DNA of 64,000 nt from JANLUX01 sp031366005 (GCA_031366005.1 JANLZB010000038.1:62001-126000), one strand, 5' to 3'; numbered from the stretch's first letter, positions 17,752 through 26,971 are shown. The notes: generated by a model not told the origin, from the letters alone. Numbers and translations are program-made.

Positions 17752-20700
17752 TTACTCCACCTCCACCACCAAATCATCCGCCTCCACTAAAGTCCCTTCA
17801 CTCAACACTAAATTTTTTATTTTAAAATCATTGGACGCAGTGATGGTTGTTTCCATCTTCATTGCTTCGATGGTAAACAATGGAGTGTTGCGTTTTACTT
17901 GTTGACCAACTTTCACAAAAATTTTACTTAGCAAACCTTGCAATGGTGTTCCGATTTGTTTTTCGTTACTTGCTTTTGCATGTGAGATTTTTTTAACGTT
18001 TGCTTTTTTGTCTATTACATCCACGCTGCGTGTTTGTCCGTTCAAACGGAAGTAAACAGTGCGATGTCCGTTTTCATCCACATCACCAACATAAAGCAAA
18101 CGAATGATGATTGTTTTTCCTTTTGCAATCTCAACTAAAATTTCTTCGTTGTTTTTCATGCCGTAAAAAAATGCAGGGGTGGGCAATGAACTCACATCAC
18201 CATATTTTTTTACGAAAGCATAATACTCTTCAAAAACTTTTGGATAAAATTTCCATGATAAAAAAGCTAAAAATGTGCATTGTGAATCAAATTTATTTTG
18301 GAATGCTGCAAACTCTTTTTCAAAATCAACAGGTTGTAAATGTGCGTTGGGTAAATCAGTGTAGGGCTTTTCATCTTTTAAAATGATGCGTTGCAATTCA
18401 GCCGGAAATCCTCCGTGCGGTTGTCCTAAATCTCCTTTGAAAAAACTTTTTACTGATTCAGGAAAACTAATGTTATCTCCTTTGGTAAAAATATCTTCCT
18501 TGCTCAAATTATTACTCACCATGTACAAAGCCATATCACCCACCACTTTTGAACTCGGTGTAACTTTCACCACATCACCAAACAATTCGTTCACATCAGC
18601 GTAAGTTTTTTTTATCTCCACCATTTTATCTCCCAACCCAAGTGAAGTCGCTTGTGGTTTGAGATTTGAATATTGTCCTCCAGGAATTTCGTGTTGATAA
18701 ACATCAGCAGTACCAGCCATCATTCCGGACTCAAAAGGATAATACCATTCGCGAACTGTTTCCCAATAATTGGAATGTTCGTTGAGCGTGTCAATATTAA
18801 AATCAACTTCGTGAGGTGTGTTGCGCAATGCTTCCACCATCGAATTAAAATTTGGTTGCGATGTTAAGCCACTCATCGAAGCAAGAGCAACATCCACCAC
18901 ATCAACACCTGCTTCAATTGCTTTTAAATAAGTTGCAGATTGAATGGAAGAAGTATCGTGCGTGTGCAAATGAATCGGAATATCAATTACTTTTTTTAAT
19001 TCAGCGATGAGCAATGAAGCGGAATAGGGTTTCAACAAACCAGCCATATCTTTTATGCAAAGAATATGTGCGCCCATATTCTCCAGTTCTTTTGCAAGGT
19101 CAAGGTAATATTGAAGCGTGTATTTCTTTTTGCTCTTATCTAAAATATCTCCGGTGTAACTAATGCATGCTTCTGCAATTCCTCCTGTTGAATTTCGCAC
19201 TGCATCAATACTCACCTTCATGCTCTTAGTCCAGTTGAGCGAATCAAAAATGCGAAACACATCCACACCATTCTTCCAACTCTCTTCAATAAATTTTTCA
19301 ACGAGATTATTTGGATACGCTGCATAACCAATTGCATTGTTACCACGAATCAACATCTGCAATAAAATATTTGGAATGGCTTCGCGCAATTGTTGCAAAC
19401 GTTTCCACGGACTCTCATGTAAAAAACGCAACGCAACATCAAACGTTGCTCCGCCCCAAACTTCCATACTGAATGTTTGCGGATGTTGCAATGCAAACGA
19501 ATGTGCAACACGCATTAAGTCAACCGTACGAACGCGGGTTGCCAATAAACTTTGGTGTGCATCACGAAAAGTGCAATCAGTAAACTGGACTTGCTTTTGT
19601 TCTTTCAACCATTTTGCAAATTTTTCAGGACCGAGTTCAGTGAGTTTTTGTTTGGTCCCTGATTGGAGAGATTGCTTCGTGCCTCGCAATGACGAATGGT
19701 TTGGAATTCGTGGTTGACTAAAAATTTTTGATGAATCAATTTTAGTTACATCAGGATTTCCGTTTACTAAAACATCAGCGAGATAGTTCAACACTTTCGT
19801 TCCACTGTCTTGTTTTATTTTGAAATGAAACAGTTCAGGATATTGCTCAATAAATTTTACGGTTGCTCCACCTTCACGGAAAACAGGATGCGTTATTACA
19901 TTTTCTAAAAAAGGAATATTTGTTTTTACTCCACGAATACGAAACTCTGTCAGCGTGCGATACATGCGTTTACTTGCTCCACTCAACGTGCGGCCTTGTG
20001 CAGTAACTTTTGCCAACATCGAATCAAAAAACGGAGACACCTTTACTCCTTGATAACTACTTCCTTCATCAATACGAATTCCATAACCTCCTGCATTTCG
20101 ATAGGCAATGAGTGTTCCGTAATCAGGTTTGAAATTATTGGAAGGGTCTTCCGTTGTGATGCGACATTGAATAGCAACACCACGACATTGCACTGCATCC
20201 TGATTTTTAATTTCAATTTTTGGAGAATCCAAACGCTCACCATCCGCAATTAAAATTTGATTGCGGACAATATCAATTCCTGTGATTTGTTCTGTTACCG
20301 TATGTTCAACTTGTATGCGCGGATTTACTTCAATGAAAAAAATATTTTCTTTTTCGTCCGTTAAAAATTCAACTGTGCCTGCATTGTTATAACCCACCTG
20401 CTTTGCAATTCGCAAAGCGTAATCATACAACCTGTCACGAGTAGTTTGTTTCAGCCACGGAGCGGGAGCAATCTCTACCACCTTTTGAAATCTTCGTTGC
20501 ACCGAGCAATCACGCTCAAACAAGTGAACAATGTTTCCGTGTTGGTCGCCAAGAATTTGTACTTCGATGTGTTTTGGATTATCAACAAATTTCTCAATGA
20601 AAATAGTATCGTCACCAAAAGCATTTCCTGCTTCGCGTTTTGCTTCGTTAAATTCTTTTTCTAATTCTTCAATTTTTCTAATCACACGCATACCACGACC

Positions 20701-21201
20701 ACCACCACCTGCACTTGCTTTAAAAATTATGGGTAAACCAATTCGCTTTGCTTCTTCAATGGCAACAGTTGCATCAGTCAATTTTATTTTATTGTCTTCA
20801 ATAACAGGAACACCGCAATTACGAGCAACAATTTTACTTGCTACTTTATCTCCGAGTTGCTGCATCACTTCAGGCGAAGGACCAACGAAAATAATTCCTT
20901 CTTCACGGCAACGTGTTGCAAAATTTACATTCTCCGAAAGGAATCCATAGCCGGGATGAATGGCGTTCACATCGTTCTCTTTTGCAACCGCAATTATTTC
21001 TTCAATGTCAAGATACGGTTTCAGCGGCTCATTGTCTTTACCGATTTGATACGCTTCATCAGCTTTATAGCGATGCAATGAATAACGGTCTTCATAAGTA
21101 TAAATGGCAACGGTGCGTATCTGCAATTCCGATGCAGCACGTAATGCACGAATGGCAATTTCGCCACGATTGGCTACTAATAATTTATTGATTTTTTGCA
21201 T
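17752..21201 (-). CDS. pyc: Pyruvate carboxylase, single-chain
   Basis: This 1149-residue protein makes oxaloacetate from pyruvate, bicarbonate and ATP. Domains in order are: biotin carboxylase (about 1-455, with KASAGGGGRGMR, EVNPRIQVEHTVTE), carboxyltransferase (from about 540, FTDCTFRDAHQSLLATR, metal-binding LHTHDTS), the PYC linker region, and a biotinyl domain with Lys1115 in EAMKMET. Between the first two domains, residues 504-513 (SLRGTKQSLQ) are encoded by an inserted palindromic repeat, after which the normal linker resumes (GTKQKLTELGPEKFAKWL). The last 51 codons are the segment duplicated at 16399-16554. It is anaplerotic and cytosolic, with no operon partners. Confidence 0.95.
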   Translation of the reverse strand: MQKINKLLVANRGEIAIRALRAASELQIRTVAIYTYEDRYSLHRYKADEAYQIGKDNEPLKPYLDIEEIIAVAKENDVNAIHPGYGFLSENVNFATRCREEGIIFVGPSPEVMQQLGDKVASKIVARNCGVPVIEDNKIKLTDATVAIEEAKRIGLPIIFKASAGGGGRGMRVIRKIEELEKEFNEAKREAGNAFGDDTIFIEKFVDNPKHIEVQILGDQHGNIVHLFERDCSVQRRFQKVVEIAPAPWLKQTTRDRLYDYALRIAKQVGYNNAGTVEFLTDEKENIFFIEVNPRIQVEHTVTEQITGIDIVRNQILIADGERLDSPKIEIKNQDAVQCRGVAIQCRITTEDPSNNFKPDYGTLIAYRNAGGYGIRIDEGSSYQGVKVSPFFDSMLAKVTAQGRTLSGASKRMYRTLTEFRIRGVKTNIPFLENVITHPVFREGGATVKFIEQYPELFHFKIKQDSGTKVLNYLADVLVNGNPDVTKIDSSKIFSQPRIPNHSSLRGTKQSLQSGTKQKLTELGPEKFAKWLKEQKQVQFTDCTFRDAHQSLLATRVRTVDLMRVAHSFALQHPQTFSMEVWGGATFDVALRFLHESPWKRLQQLREAIPNILLQMLIRGNNAIGYAAYPNNLVEKFIEESWKNGVDVFRIFDSLNWTKSMKVSIDAVRNSTGGIAEACISYTGDILDKSKKKYTLQYYLDLAKELENMGAHILCIKDMAGLLKPYSASLLIAELKKVIDIPIHLHTHDTSSIQSATYLKAIEAGVDVVDVALASMSGLTSQPNFNSMVEALRNTPHEVDFNIDTLNEHSNYWETVREWYYPFESGMMAGTADVYQHEIPGGQYSNLKPQATSLGLGDKMVEIKKTYADVNELFGDVVKVTPSSKVVGDMALYMVSNNLSKEDIFTKGDNISFPESVKSFFKGDLGQPHGGFPAELQRIILKDEKPYTDLPNAHLQPVDFEKEFAAFQNKFDSQCTFLAFLSWKFYPKVFEEYYAFVKKYGDVSSLPTPAFFYGMKNNEEILVEIAKGKTIIIRLLYVGDVDENGHRTVYFRLNGQTRSVDVIDKKANVKKISHAKASNEKQIGTPLQGLLSKIFVKVGQQVKRNTPLFTIEAMKMETTITASNDFKIKNLVLSEGTLVEADDLVVEVE
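19661..19694. repeat. Half of a palindromic repeat element inside pyc
   Basis: On the minus strand this reads CGTCATTGCGAGGCACGAAG followed by CAATCTCTCCAATC. It matches the left arm of the elements at 46499-46564 (one long palindrome) and 52403-52480. It lies in frame within pyc and adds about ten residues to the linker between two domains. Confidence 0.8.
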
Positions 21202-21277
21202 AGTTAAATGTGATAATGAAAATAGCTAATAATTTTTACGAAGGATTTTGTGAATCGTTACAGTACTCAAAAGTAAC

Positions 21278-21348
21278 CGTCATGTTGAACTTGTTTCAGC
21301 ATCTGTACAAATAAATAGAGAGATGCTGAAACAAGTCCAGCATGACGA
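21278..21348. repeat. Palindromic repeat element, copy A
   Basis: A left arm CGTCATGTTGAACTTGTTTC continuing AGCATCT is matched by a right arm AGATGCTGAAACAAGTCCAG continuing CATGACG, with about 17 bases between. Only two positions break the pairing. The same sequence family recurs at 22687-22749, so the T9SS gene between them is bracketed by copies. It may end transcripts on both sides, since pyc starts to the left and the next gene to the right. Confidence 0.85.
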
Positions 21349-21440
21349 CATCCGGACGAAATATGCGCACAGAATTATTGTTTATTTTTCACCAAAATCT
21401 TAAAACTCCAAAATTAATTCAAACATAAAAAAACGCTTCT

Positions 21441-22676
21441 ATGAAAAAAAATATTTTACTTTTAATCACAATCACTACTCTGGCAAACAACATAAATGCA
21501 CAATGGCAGACTACCAATGGACCATCTCCGGGTGCAACAGTTACCACTATGGCTGTTAACAGCACCAATCTATTTGCAAATGTGTATGATGGTGTTCATG
21601 CCTATTCAAATACTGCATGGAGTTATCCTGCAAACAGTGGATTTTTAATGGGTAGCAATATCAATGCTTTATTTGTGAGTGATTACAATTTATTTGCAGC
21701 GTTTCAATTGGATGGTGGTGTGTTTATTTCTCCTGACAGCGGAGCAAGTTGGTTGCCTGCTTACAATGGTTTGCCAACTGATTTAGTTGGTCAGTTATAT
21801 GCAGTTCATGCGTTAAATTCTTCGGACATCACCTATCCGCTTTTTGCAGGAACAGAAAAAGGTGTGTATAGCACAACTAATAATGGCAGCTCGTGGACAC
21901 CAGCAGGATTATTGACAAGTGATATTCGTTGTTTAGCAAATCATGGCAATGAAGTTTTTGCAGGTACTTACAATAGTGGAGTGTATTACTCAAATAATAA
22001 TGGAACAAGTTGGACAGCTATCAACAACGGTTTAACGGATACAACCATTCTATCATTGCTGTATGCAGGAATTGATACGTTGTTTGCCGGAACTATTTAC
22101 GGTGTTTTTAGAACCACTGATAACGGAGCAAACTGGACAAACATCAGCACCGGTTTACCCACAAGTTTTACAGCTGAAGTAGTTGCTTTAGTAAAATATG
22201 GAAACACCATTATTGCAGGAAGCAGAAATGGTGGAGTGTTTATCAATACAATGAACGGAAATAGTTGGACAGTAAACAATGCAGGATTTACTGCAGGAGG
22301 AGTTTATTCATTAGCAATTAAAGGCACAAACGTGTATGCAGGCATCGGACAAGGAGGAGTGTGGACACGAGGATTAAGTGAGCTCACTACAGTGAATGAA
22401 TTAGCTGATGAAAATAATCAGGTCACGATTTTTCCAAATCCTGTAAAGGATGTTTGCACAATTGTGCTCAACAACAATTTAACAATGCAACAATTTAGCA
22501 ATGCAACTTTAAATCTTAATGATATTACAGGGCGAACAGTGCTACAACAAACTTTTAATTCTGATGATAAAATTGATTTAAGTATTTTGACACAAGGAGT
22601 TTATTTGTTAGAGTTAAAAGATATCCCCACTCAATCGGGAGGGCGAAGTTTAAAAGGGAAAGTTGTGAAGCAATAA
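21441..22676 (+). CDS. Secreted BNR/beta-propeller protein with T9SS tail
   Basis: This 411-residue protein starts with signal peptide MKKNILLLITITTLANNINA ending before QWQT. It is followed by at least five propeller-like units with Asp-box spacing (YSTTNNGSSWTPAG, YYSNNNGTSWTAIN, FRTTDNGANWTNIS, FINTMNGNSWTVNN) and GTxxGVY turns (AGTEKGVYS, AGTYNSGVYY, AGTIYGVFR). The C-terminus is a type A sorting domain: IFPNPVKDVCTI, LNDITGRTVLQQTF, ILTQGVYLLELKD. It is exported by T9SS. No catalytic function can be assigned. It is flanked on both sides by the same palindromic repeat. Confidence 0.9.
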   Translation: MKKNILLLITITTLANNINAQWQTTNGPSPGATVTTMAVNSTNLFANVYDGVHAYSNTAWSYPANSGFLMGSNINALFVSDYNLFAAFQLDGGVFISPDSGASWLPAYNGLPTDLVGQLYAVHALNSSDITYPLFAGTEKGVYSTTNNGSSWTPAGLLTSDIRCLANHGNEVFAGTYNSGVYYSNNNGTSWTAINNGLTDTTILSLLYAGIDTLFAGTIYGVFRTTDNGANWTNISTGLPTSFTAEVVALVKYGNTIIAGSRNGGVFINTMNGNSWTVNNAGFTAGGVYSLAIKGTNVYAGIGQGGVWTRGLSELTTVNELADENNQVTIFPNPVKDVCTIVLNNNLTMQQFSNATLNLNDITGRTVLQQTFNSDDKIDLSILTQGVYLLELKDIPTQSGGRSLKGKVVKQ

Positions 22677-22686
22677 GGAATAAGTA

Positions 22687-22749
22687 ATACTGAACTTGTT
22701 TCAGCATCTATTGCAATAGAGAGATGCTGAAACAAGTTCAGCATGACGG
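22687..22749. repeat. Palindromic repeat element, copy B
   Basis: TGAACTTGTTTCAGCATCT on the left pairs with AGATGCTGAAACAAGTTCAG on the right. The pairing is perfect in the core, with a short spacer of TTGCAATAGAG type. It is a second copy of the element at 21278-21348, 11 bases after the stop codon of the gene between them, and could act as its terminator. Confidence 0.85.
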
Positions 22750-22795
22750 AATGTGTATAAATACTATTGTTTAATTTTTCAGCAAAATTGATTGG

Positions 22796-24112
22796 ATGTT
22801 TGCACGAATAAAGAATTATTTATATAAACCCATTCCTTCCACGCAATTAGGATTGTTCAGAATTCTATTTGGTTTGTGTTTGGTGTATGAACTGTTTTAT
22901 TATTTCAGTATTGATTTACTGGATAAAGGTTTGCGTGCTCCTGCAATGCGTTTTACTTACGAAGGATTAGAATGGGTTCAATTACTTCCCGGCAAAACAA
23001 TGGAGGTAATGTTGTTTGTTTTGCTGTTATCCGCTGTTTGTATCACCGTGGGAATTTTTTACCGTACAGCAACGATTCTGTTTTTCACAGGATTCTCCTA
23101 CATATTTTTTATTGATAAAAGTTTGTACAATAATCATCTTTATCTTTTCATACTACTTTGTTTTTTATTGATTGTGACTAAAGCAGATGCCGCAGTATCA
23201 CTTAATAAAAAAAGTCTATCAACAACACTTCCTCAATGGCACCTGTTAATTTTTAAGATACAGATTTTTATAGTTTATTTCTATGGCGGAATAGCAAAGC
23301 TAAACACGGATTGGCTTTTACATCATCAACCGATGCATGCAATGTTACAGATGAATGGATTCAATTCATCGTTAGTGGAAAATTTCCTGGTTTATGGCGG
23401 ACTGATATTTGATTTAAGTATCGGCTTCTTATTGTGGTTTAAGCGCACTCGCATTATTGGAATCATTGGTGTTGTGTTTTTCAATATCAGCAATGCAATT
23501 ATTTTTAATGATATAGGGGTGTTTCCGTTCTTTATGATAATGGCAACCATTTTATTTTTTGAGCCAGACGTTATTCATCAACTTATTTCAAAAAAACAAG
23601 CCACAAAAAAGAAAGATTCAAAACAAAAATTGCAACCGGTTGCATTTACACCTTATAACAGGGTAAATATTTTTCTTGCCGTTTATTTGTCATTTCAATT
23701 ATTATTTCCTTTCAGGTATTTATTATTTCCAGGTAATGCTGAATGGTATGGAGTGGGCCAGCGTTTTTCTTGGCGAATGAAAATTCAACATCGTGATTAT
23801 ACGGAAATGAAATTTACTGTGGTTGATTATACCAATAAGCGCTTAATGGATTTAGATCCGGCAGAATATCTGACATACGCACAAATGCAAACGCTTATTC
23901 TTGATCCAAAAATGATTTATCAGATGGCAACGTTTCTTGGTAATGATGCCAGGAAAAAAGGAATCTCCGGTGCAGGTGTTCGTGCAGCTGTAAAAGTTAA
24001 ATTTAACGGAAGGAGTGAACAATACATTGTAAATCCTGAAACAGACTTGATGAAAATAAAATACAATCCATTTGATTTGAGAAACTGGGTGCTGCCATTG
24101 AAAAATCCTTAA
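22796..24112 (+). CDS. HTTM-domain membrane protein (vitamin-K-dependent carboxylase-like)
   Basis: This 438-residue protein has several membrane segments in the first 270 residues (for example VMLFVLLLSAVCITVGIFY, LYLFILLCFLLIVT, IFIVYFYGGIAKLNTDW, FFMIMATILFF). The motif IQIFIVYFYGGIAKLNTDWL and the general layout match the HTTM family, which includes gamma-carboxylase-like proteins. The C-terminal third is soluble (RFSWRMKIQHRDYTEMKF). The function of the bacterial members is not established, and a carboxylase role cannot be claimed. The next gene starts 2 bases after its stop, so the two are cotranscribed with the AlkD-like and DinB genes. Confidence 0.8.
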   Translation: MFARIKNYLYKPIPSTQLGLFRILFGLCLVYELFYYFSIDLLDKGLRAPAMRFTYEGLEWVQLLPGKTMEVMLFVLLLSAVCITVGIFYRTATILFFTGFSYIFFIDKSLYNNHLYLFILLCFLLIVTKADAAVSLNKKSLSTTLPQWHLLIFKIQIFIVYFYGGIAKLNTDWLLHHQPMHAMLQMNGFNSSLVENFLVYGGLIFDLSIGFLLWFKRTRIIGIIGVVFFNISNAIIFNDIGVFPFFMIMATILFFEPDVIHQLISKKQATKKKDSKQKLQPVAFTPYNRVNIFLAVYLSFQLLFPFRYLLFPGNAEWYGVGQRFSWRMKIQHRDYTEMKFTVVDYTNKRLMDLDPAEYLTYAQMQTLILDPKMIYQMATFLGNDARKKGISGAGVRAAVKVKFNGRSEQYIVNPETDLMKIKYNPFDLRNWVLPLKNP

Positions 24113-24113
24113 G

Positions 24114-24833
24114 ATGAAATCAGCTGCCAAAAAAATATTAAGTCAATTAAAAGAAATGTACAATCCGAAAGGAGTGCAAGCCATGGCTCGCTTTGCATTA
24201 CCAACTCAAAATGTTTTTGGTATCAGTATGCCTGTGCTGCGAAAAACAGCAAAAGCCATTGGCAAAAATCATGAACTTGCATTGGAGTTATGGAAATTAA
24301 AAAATTATGAAGCAAGAATTGTTGCCGCACTGATTAGTGAACCTTCAAAAGTTACAGAGCAACAAATGGAATCATGGGTGAGAGATTTTGATAACTGGGC
24401 AATTTGCGATTGCTGCTGCGGTGATCTGTTTGATAAAACACCTTTTGCTTTTGAGAAGGCGATCCAATGGAGTTATGCTGAAGAAGAATTTATCAAACGT
24501 GCTGGTTTTGCCATGATGGCTGTGTTGGCTATGCATGATAAAAAAGCAAGTGATAAAAAGTTTATTCCATTCTTTAAACGCATTGAAGAAGAGGCACACG
24601 ATGAACGCAATTTTGTCAGGAAAGCGGTGAACTGGGCATTGCGGCAAATTGGTAAACGGAATACTACACTTCATGAAAAAGCAATAGCATGTGCGGAGAA
24701 AATCAAAAAGCAACCTTATAAAAGCGCGAAATGGATTGCAGCAGATGCATTGCGTGAATTGCATAATGAAAAAATTATTGAACGGATAAAAAATAAATCA
24801 AAAGAGAAAATGACCAGCCATGCAACGAACTAA
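24114..24833 (+). CDS. AlkD-like DNA alkylation repair protein
   Basis: This 239-residue all-helical HEAT-repeat protein is of the DNA_alkylation/AlkD type. It has the typical opening GVQAMARFALPTQNVFGISM with the sequence GISMPVLRKTAKAIGK, then WVRDFDNWAICDCCCGDLF, corresponding to the family segment that carries the catalytic Asp and aromatic residues, then ERNFVRKAVNWALRQIGKRN and DALRELHNEKI. AlkD enzymes remove bulky or positively charged alkylated bases without base flipping. It overlaps the downstream DinB gene by 14 bp and is 2 bp from the gene upstream. Confidence 0.88.
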   Translation: MKSAAKKILSQLKEMYNPKGVQAMARFALPTQNVFGISMPVLRKTAKAIGKNHELALELWKLKNYEARIVAALISEPSKVTEQQMESWVRDFDNWAICDCCCGDLFDKTPFAFEKAIQWSYAEEEFIKRAGFAMMAVLAMHDKKASDKKFIPFFKRIEEEAHDERNFVRKAVNWALRQIGKRNTTLHEKAIACAEKIKKQPYKSAKWIAADALRELHNEKIIERIKNKSKEKMTSHATN

Positions 24834-25332
24834 ATGGATTGATCGAAAATTTATATTTGATTTTCCGGAAGGATGGATATTTAATATTCTTGAGCGATTA
24901 CGTGGCACTGCTGTTCGAATGGAGCACTTGGTTAAAAATCTATCTCATGATCATCTTACCCGAAAAGCGAACGATAGTTGGAGTATCCAGGAGCACATCG
25001 GTCATTTGCTGGATCTTGAAGAGCTGCACGAAGGTCGCATTGATGATTTCCTTGCAAGAGAAAAAATTCTTCGTGCCGCTGATATGACCAATGCAAAAAC
25101 GTTAGCTGCAAATCATAACAACTCTAACGTACAACAATTATTAAATGATTTTAAAAAATCACGTGAACGTTTTATCAAAAGAATTAAAACAATGGATGAT
25201 GAAACGCAAAATTTTAAATCGCTTCATCCACGTTTGAAAATAATGATGCGACCAGTTGATATGGCTTACTTTACTGCGGAGCATGATGACCATCATCTTG
25301 CAAGCATAAGAATACTTTTAGAAAAATTGTGA
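24820..25332 (+). CDS. DinB family four-helix protein
   Basis: This 170-residue protein has the DinB/YfiT metal-binding triad pattern. One His lies in WSIQEHIGHLLDLEELH and two more in the final helix AEHDDHHLASIRILL. The helices between fit a four-helix bundle. Members are thiol transferases or stress proteins with unknown substrates. It overlaps the AlkD-like gene by 14 bp, suggesting shared expression, perhaps in stress or alkylation response. It ends 7 bp from the convergent yitT-like gene. Confidence 0.8.
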   Translation: MQRTKWIDRKFIFDFPEGWIFNILERLRGTAVRMEHLVKNLSHDHLTRKANDSWSIQEHIGHLLDLEELHEGRIDDFLAREKILRAADMTNAKTLAANHNNSNVQQLLNDFKKSRERFIKRIKTMDDETQNFKSLHPRLKIMMRPVDMAYFTAEHDDHHLASIRILLEKL

Positions 25333-25339
25333 ATATTAT

Positions 25340-26311
25340 TCAATGCTTAAATGGCCTTTTCTTGATCATGCCTCCTTTTGTATCTTTAATACTATTCATC
25401 ACAACAAAGGCATTTGGATCTATCTTATCAATTTCAATCTGTAGTTTACTTATTTCAAGCCGCGTAATTACAGTGTAGATAATATCAATTTCACTTTTGT
25501 GACCATGTGTACCGAATCCGCGTTTGCCTTTATAAACTGTCACGCCTCTTCCAAGATTGGAGGTGATCATTACACGAATATCTTCACTGTGAGATGAAAC
25601 GATGGTAATACCAGTATATTCCTCAATTCCTTCTATAACAAAGTCAAGCGTTTTGGATGCAGCAAGATAAGTGATCATGGAATAAAGCGCTGTTTCAATT
25701 GAAAGAAAATAGGCAGCCGATGAGAATACAAGTATGTTAATCATAATAATGATGTCACCTATTGTAGTTCCTAATTTACGGCTAAGGAAAATTGCTAAAA
25801 CTTCGGTTCCGTCAAGTACGGCTCCACCACGTACAGTAAACCCGATTCCTGCTCCAAGGAAAAAACCTCCAAACACAGCCACCAAAAGTTTATCATGGGT
25901 AATATCCGGAAAATGTATAGTTGCAACTACCAATGCAAGACCACAAATGGCTGCAGTTGCTTTGATGGCAAAATTTTTTCCAACCACATTATACCCTAAT
26001 ATAATAAATGGAATATTGATAAGTATGAGAAGAAGCGAAAGTGAGAAAGTGGTAAGCTCAGAAACAAGTAATGCAATACCTGTTGCTCCTCCATCAATGA
26101 AATTACTGGGCAATAAAAAACTTTTAAGTCCAAATGCAGCAGAAAAAATTCCGATCGTAATGAGCACAGCATCTTTAAGCAAATTAATCAAAGCTATTTT
26201 CAGCTTATGAAATTCACGGGCTGTTTGATAACGACTTAAAGGATTTCCTGCTACACCCTTTTTATGCCGGCCGGTTGCATAAATTACCAATTGCTGAAAT
26301 AATAAGCTCAT
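25340..26311 (-). CDS. YitT family membrane protein (DUF161 + DUF2179)
   Basis: This 323-residue protein has a membrane part with about five segments (AVLITIGIFSAAFGLKSFLL, LSLLLILINIPFIILGYNVV, FAIKATAAICGLALVVATI) and the signature FIDGGATGIALL ... GGAVLDGTEVLAIFLSRKLG typical of YitT. It is followed by a C-terminal DUF2179 domain (ITIVSSHSEDIRVMITSNLG, GVTVYKGKRGFGT). The function of the family is unsettled. The start codon at 26311 gives a 60-residue hydrophilic N-terminal lead. Confidence 0.85.
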   Translation of the reverse strand: MSLLFQQLVIYATGRHKKGVAGNPLSRYQTAREFHKLKIALINLLKDAVLITIGIFSAAFGLKSFLLPSNFIDGGATGIALLVSELTTFSLSLLLILINIPFIILGYNVVGKNFAIKATAAICGLALVVATIHFPDITHDKLLVAVFGGFFLGAGIGFTVRGGAVLDGTEVLAIFLSRKLGTTIGDIIIMINILVFSSAAYFLSIETALYSMITYLAASKTLDFVIEGIEEYTGITIVSSHSEDIRVMITSNLGRGVTVYKGKRGFGTHGHKSEIDIIYTVITRLEISKLQIEIDKIDPNAFVVMNSIKDTKGGMIKKRPFKH

Positions 26312-26344
26312 AGTTTTTGATTTTAACAGTGGTTAAAGTAAAAA

Positions 26345-26375
26345 AAATACGGCATTACGTTAGAATGCCGTATTT
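26345..26375 (-). terminator. Rho-independent terminator
   Basis: AAATACGGCATT (26345-26356) and AATGCCGTATTT (26364-26375) form a perfect 12-bp stem with a 7-base loop. On the minus strand a T-run follows (A-run at 26339-26347), so it ends the small membrane protein transcript just upstream. Confidence 0.85.
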
Positions 26376-26386
26376 GTATCGCTCGA

Positions 26387-26500
26387 TTATTTTAGAACAA
26401 ATATTTTAGCAAGCACTAAAATTGTTATTATGATTCCAACTGTCATAACAACAAAACCAAGTCCGGTTCCTTTTTCTTTATCTTCAATTTGATTTTCCAT
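26387..26500 (-). CDS. Small single-pass membrane protein (37 aa)
   Basis: An ATG at 26500 opens 37 codons: a charged head MENQIEDKEKGTG and one hydrophobic helix LGFVVMTVGIIIITILV-like (about residues 14-34) ending KIFVLK. A terminator lies 11 bases after the stop. The head-plus-helix layout and the adjacent strong terminator argue that it is a real short gene. No family is recognised. Confidence 0.6.
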   Translation of the reverse strand: MENQIEDKEKGTGLGFVVMTVGIIITILVLAKIFVLK

Positions 26501-26600
26501 GTGATTTATTTTATGTTTTAATAATAATAAGACAAGCACCATACATGCTGAAGTGGATTCAACATAGAATGAGCGTGCTTGAAAAAAAAATTACGGGAGG

Positions 26601-26963
26601 CTAAATCAGCAATACCCTAAAGGAAATGTAAATGGGAAGTGATGTGTTGAAATTGCGAATGGTATTGCAATAAAAAGTAATACATCGGGTGAAATTTGAA
26701 TCAATTAACGGATGAATTGAAGATTTGATTTCAGGATTTACACCACGAAACGTAAGTGGAATATTTTCAGCTATTCTTATGGAAGATTGAAGAATTCCAT
26801 CTTTAAATATCAAAATAGCATCATCATCAAACTCGGCTCTGCCAGAATTAAAATTTTCATTTTGTTTAACAATGGAATTGCCAATAACAGCGTTTGCATC
26901 ATTACTATAAAAAAAAGTAAAGAGAAAAAATAATAAAAATAATAAATGCCGTATCAATTTCAT
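26601..26963 (-). CDS. Hypothetical exported protein (120 aa)
   Basis: A signal peptide MKLIRHLLFLLFFLFTFFYS followed by NDANA gives a likely cleavage after Ala-25 or so. The mature part has beta-like stretches (ILIFKDGILQSSIRIAENIP, LPIYISFRVLLI) and two Cys in FTRCITFYCNTI that could form a disulfide in the periplasm. There is no recognised family. A -7 box TATCTTTG at 26972-26979 lies 9 bases upstream of the ATG, supporting this start. Confidence 0.6.
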   Translation of the reverse strand: MKLIRHLLFLLFFLFTFFYSNDANAVIGNSIVKQNENFNSGRAEFDDDAILIFKDGILQSSIRIAENIPLTFRGVNPEIKSSIHPLIDSNFTRCITFYCNTIRNFNTSLPIYISFRVLLI

Positions 26964-26971
26964 TTGCGAAG

